Origin: Nitrospirota bacterium
Lineage (GTDB): Bacteria; Nitrospirota; Thermodesulfovibrionia; Thermodesulfovibrionales; SM23-35
Assembly (NCBI GenBank): GCA_014859105.1
Contig: JACUUX010000003.1
Coordinates: 1-64,000 of the forward strand
Direction: 5' to 3'
Length of the DNA stretch: 64,000 nucleotides
Under the pieces are notes generated by a model. That model was given only the letters and a program-made list of their open reading frames with translations. It did no database searches and had not been told where the DNA came from. How positions within the stretch are numbered: the first letter of the stretch is position 1; each line of letters opens with the position of its first letter. Below, one piece after another: positions 7,946-16,925 of this stretch. Both the position numbers and the translations under genes were made by a program.

Positions 7946-8875
7946 TTAAATATATCCAACGTTAATCTTTGCCTTCCTGCCCTGATAAGTGTCTTTTTCC
8001 TCAAGTCTTTTTTCTATATCCCTCAAAATCTCCTGCCTGCTCTTACCCCACTGTGGTGCTATTAAAATACGGTCAGGTGCAGTGGCAAAGAGCCTCTGCA
8101 AGACTATCCGGTTAGAAAGCCTTACTATGAAATCGCTGACAAATTCGAGGTACTCTTCATATCCGAATACATGAAAAGGGCTGTTTCTGTAAAGAACCTC
8201 AAGCGGTGTATCTTTTATCACCTGAAGCTGGTGTATCTTGAGAAAATCTATTGGTAATTGGGAAATCTCATCCGCCATCGAGAGCATTTCTTCCCTTGTC
8301 TCTGTTGGGAATCCGACGATGACATGGGCACCGATATAAATACCCCTGTTCTCAGTAAGATTAAGGGCTTTTAAGAAAGTGCTGTAGTCATGTCCGCGGT
8401 TAATAAATTCCAGAGATTTATTATAGATTGACTGCATGCCGTATTCGATAAGTATAAAGTAATTTCTTGCAAGTGATTTTAGGAGTGCTATCTTGTTTTC
8501 ATCCACGCAGTCAGGCCTTGTGCCTATCGCAAGCCCGATAACAGAAGGTTCAGACAATGCATCTTTATAAAGACGTTCCAGTTCATCAACAGGAGCATAG
8601 GTGTTTGTATGTGGCTGGAAATAAACAAGGAATTTCTCTGCCTTATATCTTCTTCTGATATATTTAATCCCGCTTTGAATTTGTTCAGTTAAAGAGAGCG
8701 CCGGCCTGCAGGAATTTGCCCTGAAACTGTCATTATTGCAGTATATACAGCCTGAGGTGGCAATTTTTCCATCCCTGTTAGGACATGTGAATCCTGCATC
8801 CACACTGACCTTGTAGACAGTTGTGCCAAATCTTTTTTTAATATACGAGCCGAAAGAATTGTAGCGCCCCGTCAT
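7946..8875 (-). CDS. TIGR01212-family radical SAM protein (YhcC-like)
   Basis: This 309-residue protein has the longer cysteine spacing of the YhcC group: Cys31, Cys43 and Cys46 in FTCPNRDGKIATSGCIYC bind a 4Fe-4S cluster that cleaves S-adenosylmethionine. YFQPHTNTYAP and GTRPDCV match family signatures. In E. coli YhcC lies beside glutamate synthase genes, but its reaction is unknown. Here it follows the HAD-like gene by 38 bases and could be co-transcribed with the LonB-like gene further upstream. Length is normal. Confidence 0.88.
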   Translation of the reverse strand: MTGRYNSFGSYIKKRFGTTVYKVSVDAGFTCPNRDGKIATSGCIYCNNDSFRANSCRPALSLTEQIQSGIKYIRRRYKAEKFLVYFQPHTNTYAPVDELERLYKDALSEPSVIGLAIGTRPDCVDENKIALLKSLARNYFILIEYGMQSIYNKSLEFINRGHDYSTFLKALNLTENRGIYIGAHVIVGFPTETREEMLSMADEISQLPIDFLKIHQLQVIKDTPLEVLYRNSPFHVFGYEEYLEFVSDFIVRLSNRIVLQRLFATAPDRILIAPQWGKSRQEILRDIEKRLEEKDTYQGRKAKINVGYI

Positions 8876-8913
8876 ATTTTGATTATTTGTTCCTCACGAT
8901 AATTCTGTCAATT

Positions 8914-9630
8914 CTATCTGAGTTTCCTCTCGATTTCTTCCCAGTCGTTTACCATCTCGGCGCCTTCCACATCCTCAAAGCTGAATGCCCTGGGTTTATA
9001 TATCTTTGCCGATTCTATAACAGCCGCACTTCCTGTTAAAGCCTTTATCTTTAAACCCATTTCAGTTATTTCATCAAATATTAAACCACCTCTCCATGAA
9101 ATCACCGGCAAAACTACAAACCCGTTTTCTTTAAGCCATGTTTTAGCAACTTTAACCCCCAAAAGACCTGTTTGAAGAAATACAACAGGAAATTTTTCTG
9201 ATAATTTCCTTATGGTTTCCTGGCTTTCTTTCCTCGGCTTCCGGGTAAATATTTCTTCTAAAAGGCTGCCTTCCATATCGACAAAAATTATTCTGTCACC
9301 CTTTTTTAAAGAAAGAAGCAGTCCATTTCCTTCTTCTTCCCCGGATTTCAAGGTTATATGATGAATGCCGGTTTTAAAAGGCTTGAATTGCTTGTATGCA
9401 AAACCGTCTCCACCTGAAAGGGTCCTGCCAATAGATTTTCTATCAACAAAGAATTCAACGACTTCGCCGCCTTTTCTGAAAAATTTACCCCTTGTCTCTG
9501 CTTTGAGCATAATATTTTCTTCTTTTAGGGCTATTGTATCGTAGACGATTATTTCTGACTGAACAAGAGATGGAGGTAAGCACAATGTTAATGAAAGGAA
9601 GAATACAGATAATGAAATTCTTATTATCAT
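8914..9630 (-). CDS. Exported HAD-like domain protein of unknown function
   Basis: This 238-residue protein has a signal peptide (about 1-25, ending near LVQS). An N-terminal beta-rich region follows, then from about 110 a segment resembling a HAD phosphatase core. IIFVDMEGSL carries the first Asp (118), but Glu replaces the usual second Asp (120). FPVVFLQTG looks like motif II. The altered DxD motif suggests weak or no phosphatase activity. It starts 9 bases after the LonB-like protease gene, so the two are probably co-transcribed. I do not recognise a named family. Confidence 0.6.
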   Translation of the reverse strand: MIIRISLSVFFLSLTLCLPPSLVQSEIIVYDTIALKEENIMLKAETRGKFFRKGGEVVEFFVDRKSIGRTLSGGDGFAYKQFKPFKTGIHHITLKSGEEEGNGLLLSLKKGDRIIFVDMEGSLLEEIFTRKPRKESQETIRKLSEKFPVVFLQTGLLGVKVAKTWLKENGFVVLPVISWRGGLIFDEITEMGLKIKALTGSAAVIESAKIYKPRAFSFEDVEGAEMVNDWEEIERKLR

Positions 9631-9639
9631 AAAAATTTT

Positions 9640-12078
9640 TTACACTTCCTCTGACGCATGTGCGTGATACACTCTGAGCCTTTCAGCATATTCTCTGAGG
9701 CGCTTGTCAACCAGATAATTCACAGTGCCTTCCGGGTAACTACCATCTGCCCGTCTTTCACCCGAAGAAACACCTGTAAGGATCTCTATGCCTTCATCAA
9801 TGGTCTTTACTGAATATATGTGGAATTTACCTTCTTTTACTGCTTTTACTACATCTTCACGCAACATCAGGTTTCTTATGTTCTGGTGTGGAATCATCAC
9901 CCCTTGCTCACCTGTCAACCCCTTTGCCTTACAGACATCAAAGAAACCCTCAATCTTCTGGTTTGCGCCGCCTATAGGCTGAATTTCACCTTTTTGATTT
10001 ACTGATCCTGTAACAGCGATTGCCTGTTTTATGTGCATTTCAGAGAGGCTGGACAGTATAGCATATAGTTCCGTTGAAGAAGCGCTGTCTCCTTCAACAC
10101 CTGAATAAGATTGTTCAAAGCATATGCTTGCTGAGAGTGATAATGGTTTATCCTGTGCATATTTCCAGCCCAGATATCCGGATAATATAAGAACACCTTT
10201 ATCATGGATTCTTCCGCTTAGCTGGGATTCTCTCTCAATATTGATTACACCCCGCCTTCCTAAAAATGTTTTTGCTGTAATTCGATTAGGTCTTCCGAAA
10301 CTGAAAATTCCAAGGTCGTAAACAGACAGTCCATTAACCTGTCCTACAACTGCTCCCTCCACATCAACCATAACAGAGCCTTCTTTGATCATCTGCCGTA
10401 TATGCTCTGCTATCAGGTCTAACCTGTGAATTTTCTCTCTGACCGCTTTTTCTACATGTTCTCCGGTTATCATCTGGCTCTGAGACTCCCTTGCCCAGTA
10501 ATCTGCCTCCACTATCAAGTCCTTCATCGGCCCGAATCTGGCTGATAGTTTTTCCTGGTTACCCACAGCTCTTGCCGCATACTCCAGGATACCGGCAACT
10601 CCTGATTGGTCAAACGGCAACAACTTTTCGTCGTCGCAGCAACTGCGGATAAAACACGCATATGACTTCATGTTTTCATCCGAGCGTTCCATCTGATAAT
10701 CAAAATCTGCCTTTACCTTAAACATCTCCCAGAAATCCTCATCGTACATATTAAGAAGCTGATAAATTGAGTCTTCACCCATCACTATTATTTTAAATTC
10801 TACTGGAATAGGCTGGGGCCTCATGCCCTGCGGGGCAAAGAATCCAAAGTGTTCCATTGGGTCTTCAACACGGACTTCCTTGGTCTTTATAACTCTTTTC
10901 AGTCCCTCCCAGACACCTGAGCTGAGTAATACGTCCCGTATATTCAGAATTAAATATCCACCATTGGCTAACTGAACTGCACCTGCTTTGATCATCGTAT
11001 GATCACTGAGATATGTCCCCATCAAAGCCCTTCTTTCGATCTTACCAAACATATTAAACCAGTTTGGATTAGATTCAAAAATAACGGGAGGACCGATTAT
11101 AGAGCTATTATCAACGAAAATGTTTACTTTATAAGCCACAAAAAAATCTACCTGTTGAATAGGAGATAATCCGGGTGTCTGTTGAGAAATCGGAGCCTGT
11201 GAGAATAAATCTAATTTTGTCAGTGTATATTCTCTTAGCTCCCTTAGAAACTTTATTATTTCAGGATATTCACTATAAGTCCTGAACATATCTTCAAAAG
11301 GCCGAGTTATGGCAAATTCTCCAGCCTTTGAGTCTATCTCTTTCATCTTTTCGGCGATTTCCTTTTCGAGTTCGTGAAGCCTTGCATAGGTTTCCTCAAC
11401 CTTTCTCATCATTTCTAAACGTTTTGACTCTATGGCTTCTTTTTCCTTTGCAGGCAGTGCAAGAAATTCATCCCTTGACATTGGTTTACCGTTTACTAAC
11501 GGAACGACAGCAGCACCCATCGGAGAGACTTGTACCATTAGACTTTTTTCGTGTGATTCTTTATCCAGTGAATCCATCGCTTCCTGATACCGTCTCTGAT
11601 GTTCCTCCGTAATATCCTGTTTTCTTTTGTTGTATTCCCCGCTACCGAATGTTTTAGGTATCTCTTCTTTCAAAGTTTTAAGCAGTTTTTCCATGTTATT
11701 GCTGAACGACTTTCCAATGCCCTGCGACAATTTCAATATTCTCGGCTGGTCAGGCTCTGAGAAGTTATATACATAGCACCAGTCATCTGGTTGATACTTT
11801 ATACCCTTTGCCTCTCTCTCTTCGATGAATTTCTTCAGGCGTGCCTTAATAGTTGCTGCCTTACCTGTTCCGGTAAGTCCTGTCATGAATAAATTATATC
11901 CTGCCCTCTCGACCGCAAGCCCGAAATTTATAGAATCTACTGCCCTTTGCTGACCTATAAAATCTCGCAGGGGCTCTATATCTGCTGTGCATCCAAACTT
12001 CAAAATATCGGCCGGGCAAAACCATCTGAGTTTTTCCAAAGATACAGTGTATTTTTTAAGATCGATTATTTCCTCCAT
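9640..12078 (-). CDS. LonB-like ATP-dependent protease (AAA_32/Lon S16)
   Basis: This 812-residue protease couples AAA+ unfolding with a Ser-Lys active site. Walker A is GLTGTGKAAT (67-76), followed by a long coiled-coil-rich insert (about 150-280). The C-terminal S16 domain has Ser665 in GDSASSTEL and Lys708 in GGANQKIEGFFD. The architecture matches bacterial LonB/LonC-type proteins with an AAA_32 region, not classic Lon. I chose the ATG at 12078 because AAGGAGATAACC precedes it directly. An in-frame ATG at 12141 would add 21 residues without a good ribosome site. Confidence 0.9.
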   Translation of the reverse strand: MEEIIDLKKYTVSLEKLRWFCPADILKFGCTADIEPLRDFIGQQRAVDSINFGLAVERAGYNLFMTGLTGTGKAATIKARLKKFIEEREAKGIKYQPDDWCYVYNFSEPDQPRILKLSQGIGKSFSNNMEKLLKTLKEEIPKTFGSGEYNKRKQDITEEHQRRYQEAMDSLDKESHEKSLMVQVSPMGAAVVPLVNGKPMSRDEFLALPAKEKEAIESKRLEMMRKVEETYARLHELEKEIAEKMKEIDSKAGEFAITRPFEDMFRTYSEYPEIIKFLRELREYTLTKLDLFSQAPISQQTPGLSPIQQVDFFVAYKVNIFVDNSSIIGPPVIFESNPNWFNMFGKIERRALMGTYLSDHTMIKAGAVQLANGGYLILNIRDVLLSSGVWEGLKRVIKTKEVRVEDPMEHFGFFAPQGMRPQPIPVEFKIIVMGEDSIYQLLNMYDEDFWEMFKVKADFDYQMERSDENMKSYACFIRSCCDDEKLLPFDQSGVAGILEYAARAVGNQEKLSARFGPMKDLIVEADYWARESQSQMITGEHVEKAVREKIHRLDLIAEHIRQMIKEGSVMVDVEGAVVGQVNGLSVYDLGIFSFGRPNRITAKTFLGRRGVINIERESQLSGRIHDKGVLILSGYLGWKYAQDKPLSLSASICFEQSYSGVEGDSASSTELYAILSSLSEMHIKQAIAVTGSVNQKGEIQPIGGANQKIEGFFDVCKAKGLTGEQGVMIPHQNIRNLMLREDVVKAVKEGKFHIYSVKTIDEGIEILTGVSSGERRADGSYPEGTVNYLVDKRLREYAERLRVYHAHASEEV

Positions 12079-12299
12079 GGTTATCTCCTTTATTTTTTTA
12101 ATATTTGAGCTAATTATATCATTTACACTTTCTATCTTCAATTTTCCGCTTTATCATTAATCTTTTAAAACAGGCTACATAAAATTACCTGTACTGATTT
12201 CCTTCATATTTCTCAATGACTTTTCCACCTTTCTTTGATATACTTTTTAACAATAATCTTTATTTAATTGATTAAATTCCATAACTCCTGAAAATACAA

Positions 12300-12842
12300 A
12301 TGAGAAAAATCTCCGGGAAAGAACTCAAAAAACTCGCAAAAAAAATAAGACTTCTTATACTGGATGTGGATGGTGTACTTACTGACGGGAGCATTATCCT
12401 CGATAACAAAAACAATGAGTTAAAATCCTTTCATGTTCGTGACGGACACGGGATAAAAATGCTCTTAAAGGCCGGAATTAAGGTGGCTTTTATTACAGGC
12501 AGGTCTTCGAATGTTGTTAAAAGGAGATCTGAAGAACTGGGGCTTAAAGACATATTTCAGAAGTGTTATGACAAAATGCCCGCCTATAACCAGCTCTCTC
12601 AGAAATATTCTCTCGGTGACGATGAAATAGCATATGTTGGAGACGATATTATCGATATGCCTCTTTTAAAGAGATGCGGGTTTCCCGTGGCTGTATCGGA
12701 CTCGGATGACGAGGTAAGGTCTGTTGCAAAAATGATAACAAGAAATAAAGGCGGTCAGGGAGCGGTCAGGGAAGTATGCGATTTTATTTTGAAGTCTAAA
12801 GGACTCTGGAAGGGCATTATTGATGAGTACTCTAAGGCTTAA
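12300..12842 (+). CDS. kdsC: 3-deoxy-D-manno-octulosonate 8-phosphate phosphatase
   Basis: KdsC removes the phosphate from KDO-8-phosphate, making the KDO sugar of lipopolysaccharide in the cytoplasm. This 180-residue HAD enzyme lacks a cap domain, as usual. The nucleophile Asp22 and Asp24 are in LLILDVDGVLTDG, ITGRSS is motif II and YVGDDIIDMPLL is motif IV. It heads a plus-strand operon: pgsA begins inside its last codons. No KDO synthase gene is adjacent. The spacing from the divergent protease gene (about 220 bases) leaves room for promoters in both directions. Confidence 0.93.
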   Translation: MRKISGKELKKLAKKIRLLILDVDGVLTDGSIILDNKNNELKSFHVRDGHGIKMLLKAGIKVAFITGRSSNVVKRRSEELGLKDIFQKCYDKMPAYNQLSQKYSLGDDEIAYVGDDIIDMPLLKRCGFPVAVSDSDDEVRSVAKMITRNKGGQGAVREVCDFILKSKGLWKGIIDEYSKA

Positions 12843-13356
12843 TCTGCCGACAGTCCTTACACTCAGCAGGATTGTTATTATCCCTGTATTCATATTTTCT
12901 GTTTACCTTAATCCTTTATTCGGAGCTTTTATATTTATCATCGCTTCTTTAACGGATTTCCTCGATGGTTATCTTGCCAGGCGTTCAGGTGAGATTACAA
13001 AATTCGGGATCATACTTGATCCCATTGCCGATAAATTCCTGGTAATATCTGCCTTGATTGTGCTTGTTGATATGGCGAGGTTGCCGGCATGGATAGCAAT
13101 CACCATAATCGCCAGGGAATTCCTGGTAACCGGACTTAGAGTTGTCGCCCTTTCAAAAGATATAGTCATTCCTGCTGAGCTTGGTGGGAAAATAAAAACA
13201 ACTATTCAGATAGTTGCGATAATCTGTCTTATACTGATGAGGAGTATCCCGGAAATAGACCTTTATGACATAGGCATAGTACTGATCTGGATAGCGCTTG
13301 TGCTGTCTATTGTTTCGGGTATACAGTATACGATATCATTCTGGAAAAGGATATGA
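12823..13356 (+). CDS. pgsA: CDP-diacylglycerol-glycerol-3-phosphate phosphatidyltransferase
   Basis: PgsA makes phosphatidylglycerol phosphate from CDP-diacylglycerol and glycerol-3-phosphate in the cytoplasmic membrane. The protein is 177 residues with several membrane helices. The CDP-alcohol phosphotransferase signature is complete: Asp45, Asp48-Gly, Ala-Arg at 52-53, Gly62, Asp66 and Asp70 in the stretch from LTDFLDGYLARR to ILDPIADK. I prefer the ATG at 12823, with GGAAGG nine bases upstream, over the TTG one codon earlier. The start overlaps the end of kdsC by 20 bases. Confidence 0.92.
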   Translation: MSTLRLNLPTVLTLSRIVIIPVFIFSVYLNPLFGAFIFIIASLTDFLDGYLARRSGEITKFGIILDPIADKFLVISALIVLVDMARLPAWIAITIIAREFLVTGLRVVALSKDIVIPAELGGKIKTTIQIVAIICLILMRSIPEIDLYDIGIVLIWIALVLSIVSGIQYTISFWKRI

Positions 13357-13379
13357 ATTGATCTTTTAAGAGGTTGGCA

Positions 13380-13967
13380 ATGAAGACTGTTATTATCTTA
13401 AGCATAATTGGTTTCATTCTCGGTTCCATCCCTTTTGGTATAATAGTAGCTAAATTAAAGGGAGCAGATCTTAAGAAAGTTGGAAGCGGTAATATAGGAG
13501 CTACAAATGTATTAAGGTCTATCGGCAAATGGCCTGCATTTATAACCCTTCTTGGAGACATACTTAAAGGGACACTGGCTGTTGCAATAGGAAAGTATTC
13601 AGGAGTCGGGGTATTTTATGAAGGCCTTATCGGTATCTCGGCAATATTAGGTCATAACTTTTCCATCTTCTTAGGATTCAGGGGAGGCAAAGGCGTTGCA
13701 ACAAGCCTCGGGGTGCTCATTATCTATACCCCATACGCAGCGTTACTTACCCTTATAATATGGCTGGTGGTTGTTATTATGACAAAATATTCTTCTCTCG
13801 GGGCACTTGTGGCATTCAGCTTTCTCCCTCTTAATATTTTACTTTTTGACAGTAAGGATAAATTTTTTGTTGCAATTCTCATGACAGTTCTTATATTCAT
13901 AAGACATAGAGAGAATATCCTGAGGCTGATAAAAGGCACCGAAAGGAGAATAGGGCAACGGGAATGA
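13380..13967 (+). CDS. plsY: Acyl-phosphate:glycerol-3-phosphate acyltransferase
   Basis: PlsY transfers an acyl group from acyl-phosphate to glycerol-3-phosphate, the first step of phospholipid synthesis. The 195-residue membrane protein shows the family motifs GSGNIGATNV, GHNFSIFLGFRGGKGVAT and a final short membrane segment. The ATG at 13380 has AAGAGG six bases upstream. Together with pgsA it gives this operon a phospholipid role. Its stop overlaps the start of the TPR gene by 4 bases. Confidence 0.94.
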   Translation: MKTVIILSIIGFILGSIPFGIIVAKLKGADLKKVGSGNIGATNVLRSIGKWPAFITLLGDILKGTLAVAIGKYSGVGVFYEGLIGISAILGHNFSIFLGFRGGKGVATSLGVLIIYTPYAALLTLIIWLVVVIMTKYSSLGALVAFSFLPLNILLFDSKDKFFVAILMTVLIFIRHRENILRLIKGTERRIGQRE

Positions 13968-15625
13968 AAAAAGTTTTTTTAATTCTCCTCTTGTTATTAT
14001 TTATACCTTCGCTTTCCGCCGGAAAAAACTTGTATGAAGACCAGCTTAACAGAGGTATCAGAAACTCGGAGCCTTATTCATATCTGCTTATTAACCAATC
14101 AAAAATAGATAGAGATAACGCAAAAGACATTCTTAAAGAAGCTTTAAGATATTCTCCTGACCTTCCTGCTGTCTATTTTGAAATGGCAAAAGCAAGCTTT
14201 ACTTTTAAAACCGGGGGTGCATTCGAAGCCTTTGATTATATTATCCAGGGAATAGCTGCATACAAACGGAATTTCTGGTGGTCATTCATGATGATACTTT
14301 CGTTATTCACAAGTCTGGTTTTGTCTTTTATTGTCTCTCTTTTAATCATAACCCTGATAAGACTTCCAAGAGACATTCCTTTACTCTCCCATGATTTAAA
14401 AGAGGAGAAGACCAGAATAATGCTGCTTCTTGTTTTTATTTTTGCTGTATTCGGACCACTTTATTTTCTGGGGAGCCTGCTGATAATAATAAGTTTTTAC
14501 ATGAGGAAAAGGGACAGGATTTTAGTATATCTCTATCTTTTATTTCTGCTTGCATCTCCGTGGGTATATAAAGCATTTTCTGCAGGGCTCAGTGTACCTT
14601 CTTCTGGTGAACTGAGGGCTGTAGTACAGGTTAATGAAGCGAAAGGCAACAGATATGCACTTTCAGTTTTACAGGGCAGCAATGACCCGGGTGAGCTTTT
14701 CTCCTATGCCCTTGCACTAAAGCGTGAGGGCAGATACAGTGAGGCAATAGGTATTTATAATAGACTTCTAACTGTCAATCCGGATCCGCGCGCATATAAT
14801 AATCTTGCAAATTGTTATGTGGCGATAAAAGACTTCGAAAAAGCAGAAGAACTTTATAAAAAGTCAATTAAAATTCAACCCCTTGCATCTTCACTTTATA
14901 ATCTTAGCCAGATATATAGAGAAACACTGGATTTTGATAAAGGTGATGAATACTTTCTTGCAGCTCAACAACTCGATGCAGGCGCAGTTTCAAATTTCAG
15001 GTCAATATTCGGCAGGAATCCGAACAGATTTGTTATAGATGAGGAACTGCCTTACCCTGCTATCCGGGAATATGCTTTCAAAAAAATCAAAAATGCTCCT
15101 TCAGGACTATCTATAATTCCACCGATTTTAATTCCTTTGATAGTGATTGTTATGATAATCCTGTTTTATATTCTGGACAGGCGATTGAAGAACAGGGCTT
15201 ATAGATGCAACAGGTGTGGCAAGATTATGTGCAACAAATGCGAAAAACACATTCTGTGGGGACACATGTGCTTACAATGCTACAGATCGCTGGTAAAGCT
15301 CGAAGAACTCGATGCCAGGGAAAGGATTGCAAGGATACTGGCTGTGTACGAGTACAGGAAGAAGAAAAAGGACATGATTAAACTGTTATCTTTTATATTA
15401 CCCGGTTCAGGCCAGATATATGCAGGGTACCCCCTGTACGGCTTATTGTTCCTGTGGCCATTTTTGTTTTTACTGTTCATTCCCCTGGCCAATCTGGTTT
15501 TCAGAGTAGAAATGGCCGGTTTCTCTCATCTCTGGCTTAATATCTGCGCAGTATTTCTGATGTTCATGGTGTATCTGATTTCTAACATTATAACCAGACG
15601 GAGGCTTGCAAAAGGGTGGCTTTAG
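13964..15625 (+). CDS. TPR membrane protein with zinc ribbon and TM2-like tail
   Basis: This 553-residue membrane protein has no name I recognise. It has a signal peptide (1-19), membrane segments at about 108-132, 150-180 and 188-203, and TPR-like repeats at about 245-340 (SEAIGIYNRLLTVNPDP, then EKAEELYKKSIKIQP). A membrane segment at 383-403 and a zinc-ribbon with Cys415, 418, 423, 426, 436 and 439 follow. The C-terminus (about 475-545) has two or three membrane segments with GSGQIYAGYPLYG, which resembles TM2-type hairpins. The ATGA overlap with plsY and the overlap with the DUF4388 gene put it in the same operon. Confidence 0.75.
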   Translation: MKKVFLILLLLLFIPSLSAGKNLYEDQLNRGIRNSEPYSYLLINQSKIDRDNAKDILKEALRYSPDLPAVYFEMAKASFTFKTGGAFEAFDYIIQGIAAYKRNFWWSFMMILSLFTSLVLSFIVSLLIITLIRLPRDIPLLSHDLKEEKTRIMLLLVFIFAVFGPLYFLGSLLIIISFYMRKRDRILVYLYLLFLLASPWVYKAFSAGLSVPSSGELRAVVQVNEAKGNRYALSVLQGSNDPGELFSYALALKREGRYSEAIGIYNRLLTVNPDPRAYNNLANCYVAIKDFEKAEELYKKSIKIQPLASSLYNLSQIYRETLDFDKGDEYFLAAQQLDAGAVSNFRSIFGRNPNRFVIDEELPYPAIREYAFKKIKNAPSGLSIIPPILIPLIVIVMIILFYILDRRLKNRAYRCNRCGKIMCNKCEKHILWGHMCLQCYRSLVKLEELDARERIARILAVYEYRKKKKDMIKLLSFILPGSGQIYAGYPLYGLLFLWPFLFLLFIPLANLVFRVEMAGFSHLWLNICAVFLMFMVYLISNIITRRRLAKGWL

Positions 15626-16665
15626 AAGGTTCTCTTAAAGATTTCGGTCTTGCAGATATTTTACAGCTGATTTTTTTCCAGCGTAAGACCGGGGTTCTGA
15701 CGATTGAAGGGAAAATGGACAGGGTAAGACTTTTGTTTGCCGAGGGTAATATTGTCGGCGCAGAATCAAAAAGAAGAATGGAAGACAACCGCCTCGGCAA
15801 GGTGCTGACGAAAAAAGGTCTCCTGGAAGAAAAAGACCTCCAGGCTGTGCTTGATGAACAGCGAAGGTCTAATGTAAAACTCGGCAACATTCTTGTAAGA
15901 AAAGGTCTGGTTAAGAAAGAAGATATCGAAGAAATACTGAAAGGACAGATTAAAGAGACAGTTATTCAGATATTTGGATGGAAAGAGGGCACTTATGAAT
16001 TTACACCGCAGGCTGTCCCGGTTGACAAGGATATCCAGCTATTCATTGACACACAGCATTTACTCATGGAAGGTCTCAGAATACTTGACGAGTGGTCTCT
16101 CATTGAGGGAAAAATAACACTTGATACCGTATTTATAAAAAAGACTGAAGAAGTTGAGGCACTGAAGGATGAAGAAAAAGATATATTTTCTCTGGTAGAT
16201 GGAGAAAATGATGTAAGTACCATCATAGATATAACAGGGAAAGATGATTTTACTGTGTCAAAGACACTTGTTTCTCTCATGGAAAAAGGGGTTATAGAGT
16301 TAAAAGAAGACCTATCTGTCGTTGCTGAAGCTCCACTTATAGAAAAGAAAAAACCTGGAATCGGTTTAAATATTCTGCCTGTGCTGATTATTTTTATTGC
16401 GCTGATAGTTTCATTTTCAACCGTCTTCTTACATTCAAATGATATCTTCAAGAGGTTTTCTGCCTCAAAGGCTGTAGATGATCTGAGGCTTAAAATTGAA
16501 GCACACAGATTTGAATATGGCTCTTATCCTGAGTCCCTCGATCTAATTTCAGATAAAACAGACCCCTGGGGTAATCCCTATGTTTATGAGCAAAATGATT
16601 ATGCATTTATTGTCCTCAGTAAAGGGGCTGATGGCAGGAAAGGGACATCTGACGATATATTTTAG
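15616..16665 (+). CDS. DUF4388 (PATAN-like) protein with pseudopilin-like C-terminus
   Basis: The N-terminal MALEGSLKDFGLADILQLIF begins a DUF4388/PATAN domain (1-130), often found in gliding or signalling proteins. A second helical or winged-helix-like region runs to about 240. A single membrane segment (252-272) follows, then residues 284-349 resemble the C-terminal part of GspG-type major pseudopilins: KIEAHRFEYGSYP, TDPWGNPYVY and SKGADGRKGTSDD. No prepilin peptidase site is seen. The combination suggests a cytoplasmic regulator joined to a periplasmic pseudopilin-like domain. The GTG start at 15616 overlaps the preceding gene by 10 bases. Confidence 0.8.
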   Translation: MALEGSLKDFGLADILQLIFFQRKTGVLTIEGKMDRVRLLFAEGNIVGAESKRRMEDNRLGKVLTKKGLLEEKDLQAVLDEQRRSNVKLGNILVRKGLVKKEDIEEILKGQIKETVIQIFGWKEGTYEFTPQAVPVDKDIQLFIDTQHLLMEGLRILDEWSLIEGKITLDTVFIKKTEEVEALKDEEKDIFSLVDGENDVSTIIDITGKDDFTVSKTLVSLMEKGVIELKEDLSVVAEAPLIEKKKPGIGLNILPVLIIFIALIVSFSTVFLHSNDIFKRFSASKAVDDLRLKIEAHRFEYGSYPESLDLISDKTDPWGNPYVYEQNDYAFIVLSKGADGRKGTSDDIF

Positions 16666-16910
16666 CCCTTTTGATTCATAGCGAACTCTGTTCCAATGGT
16701 TGATACTTTAAGCCGTCATTCCCGCTTGCCCTGTTAGAAATAAACTTTCTAACAGGGCTTGTCGGGAATCCTTCTGAATCCCCCTTAGTAAAGGGGGTTA
16801 GGGGGTTGTTCAAAGAAAGATTCTGGACAAGCCAGAATGACAGAATTGAAAAACTTAAACAATTTTTAAGATCTTTGAGGATTAATAATTTTACGAATAA
16901 TGAGGGTTAG
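16662..16910. repeat. Dispersed repeat, module A copy 1
   Basis: This roughly 249-base non-coding element has imperfect inverted ends (TTAGCCCTTTTGATTCA at the left; CGAATAATGAGGGTTAG at 16894-16910). The stretch from 16675 (TTCATAGCGAACTCTGTTCC) to about 16885 is almost identical to 31011-31220. It contains a hairpin (CCCTGTTAGAAA with TTTCTAACAGGG) and a second CCCCCTTA/TAAGGGGG-type palindrome. The left end includes the TAG stop codon of the DUF4388 gene. Confidence 0.85.
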
Positions 16911-16925
16911 CAGGAAAAGTTAATC

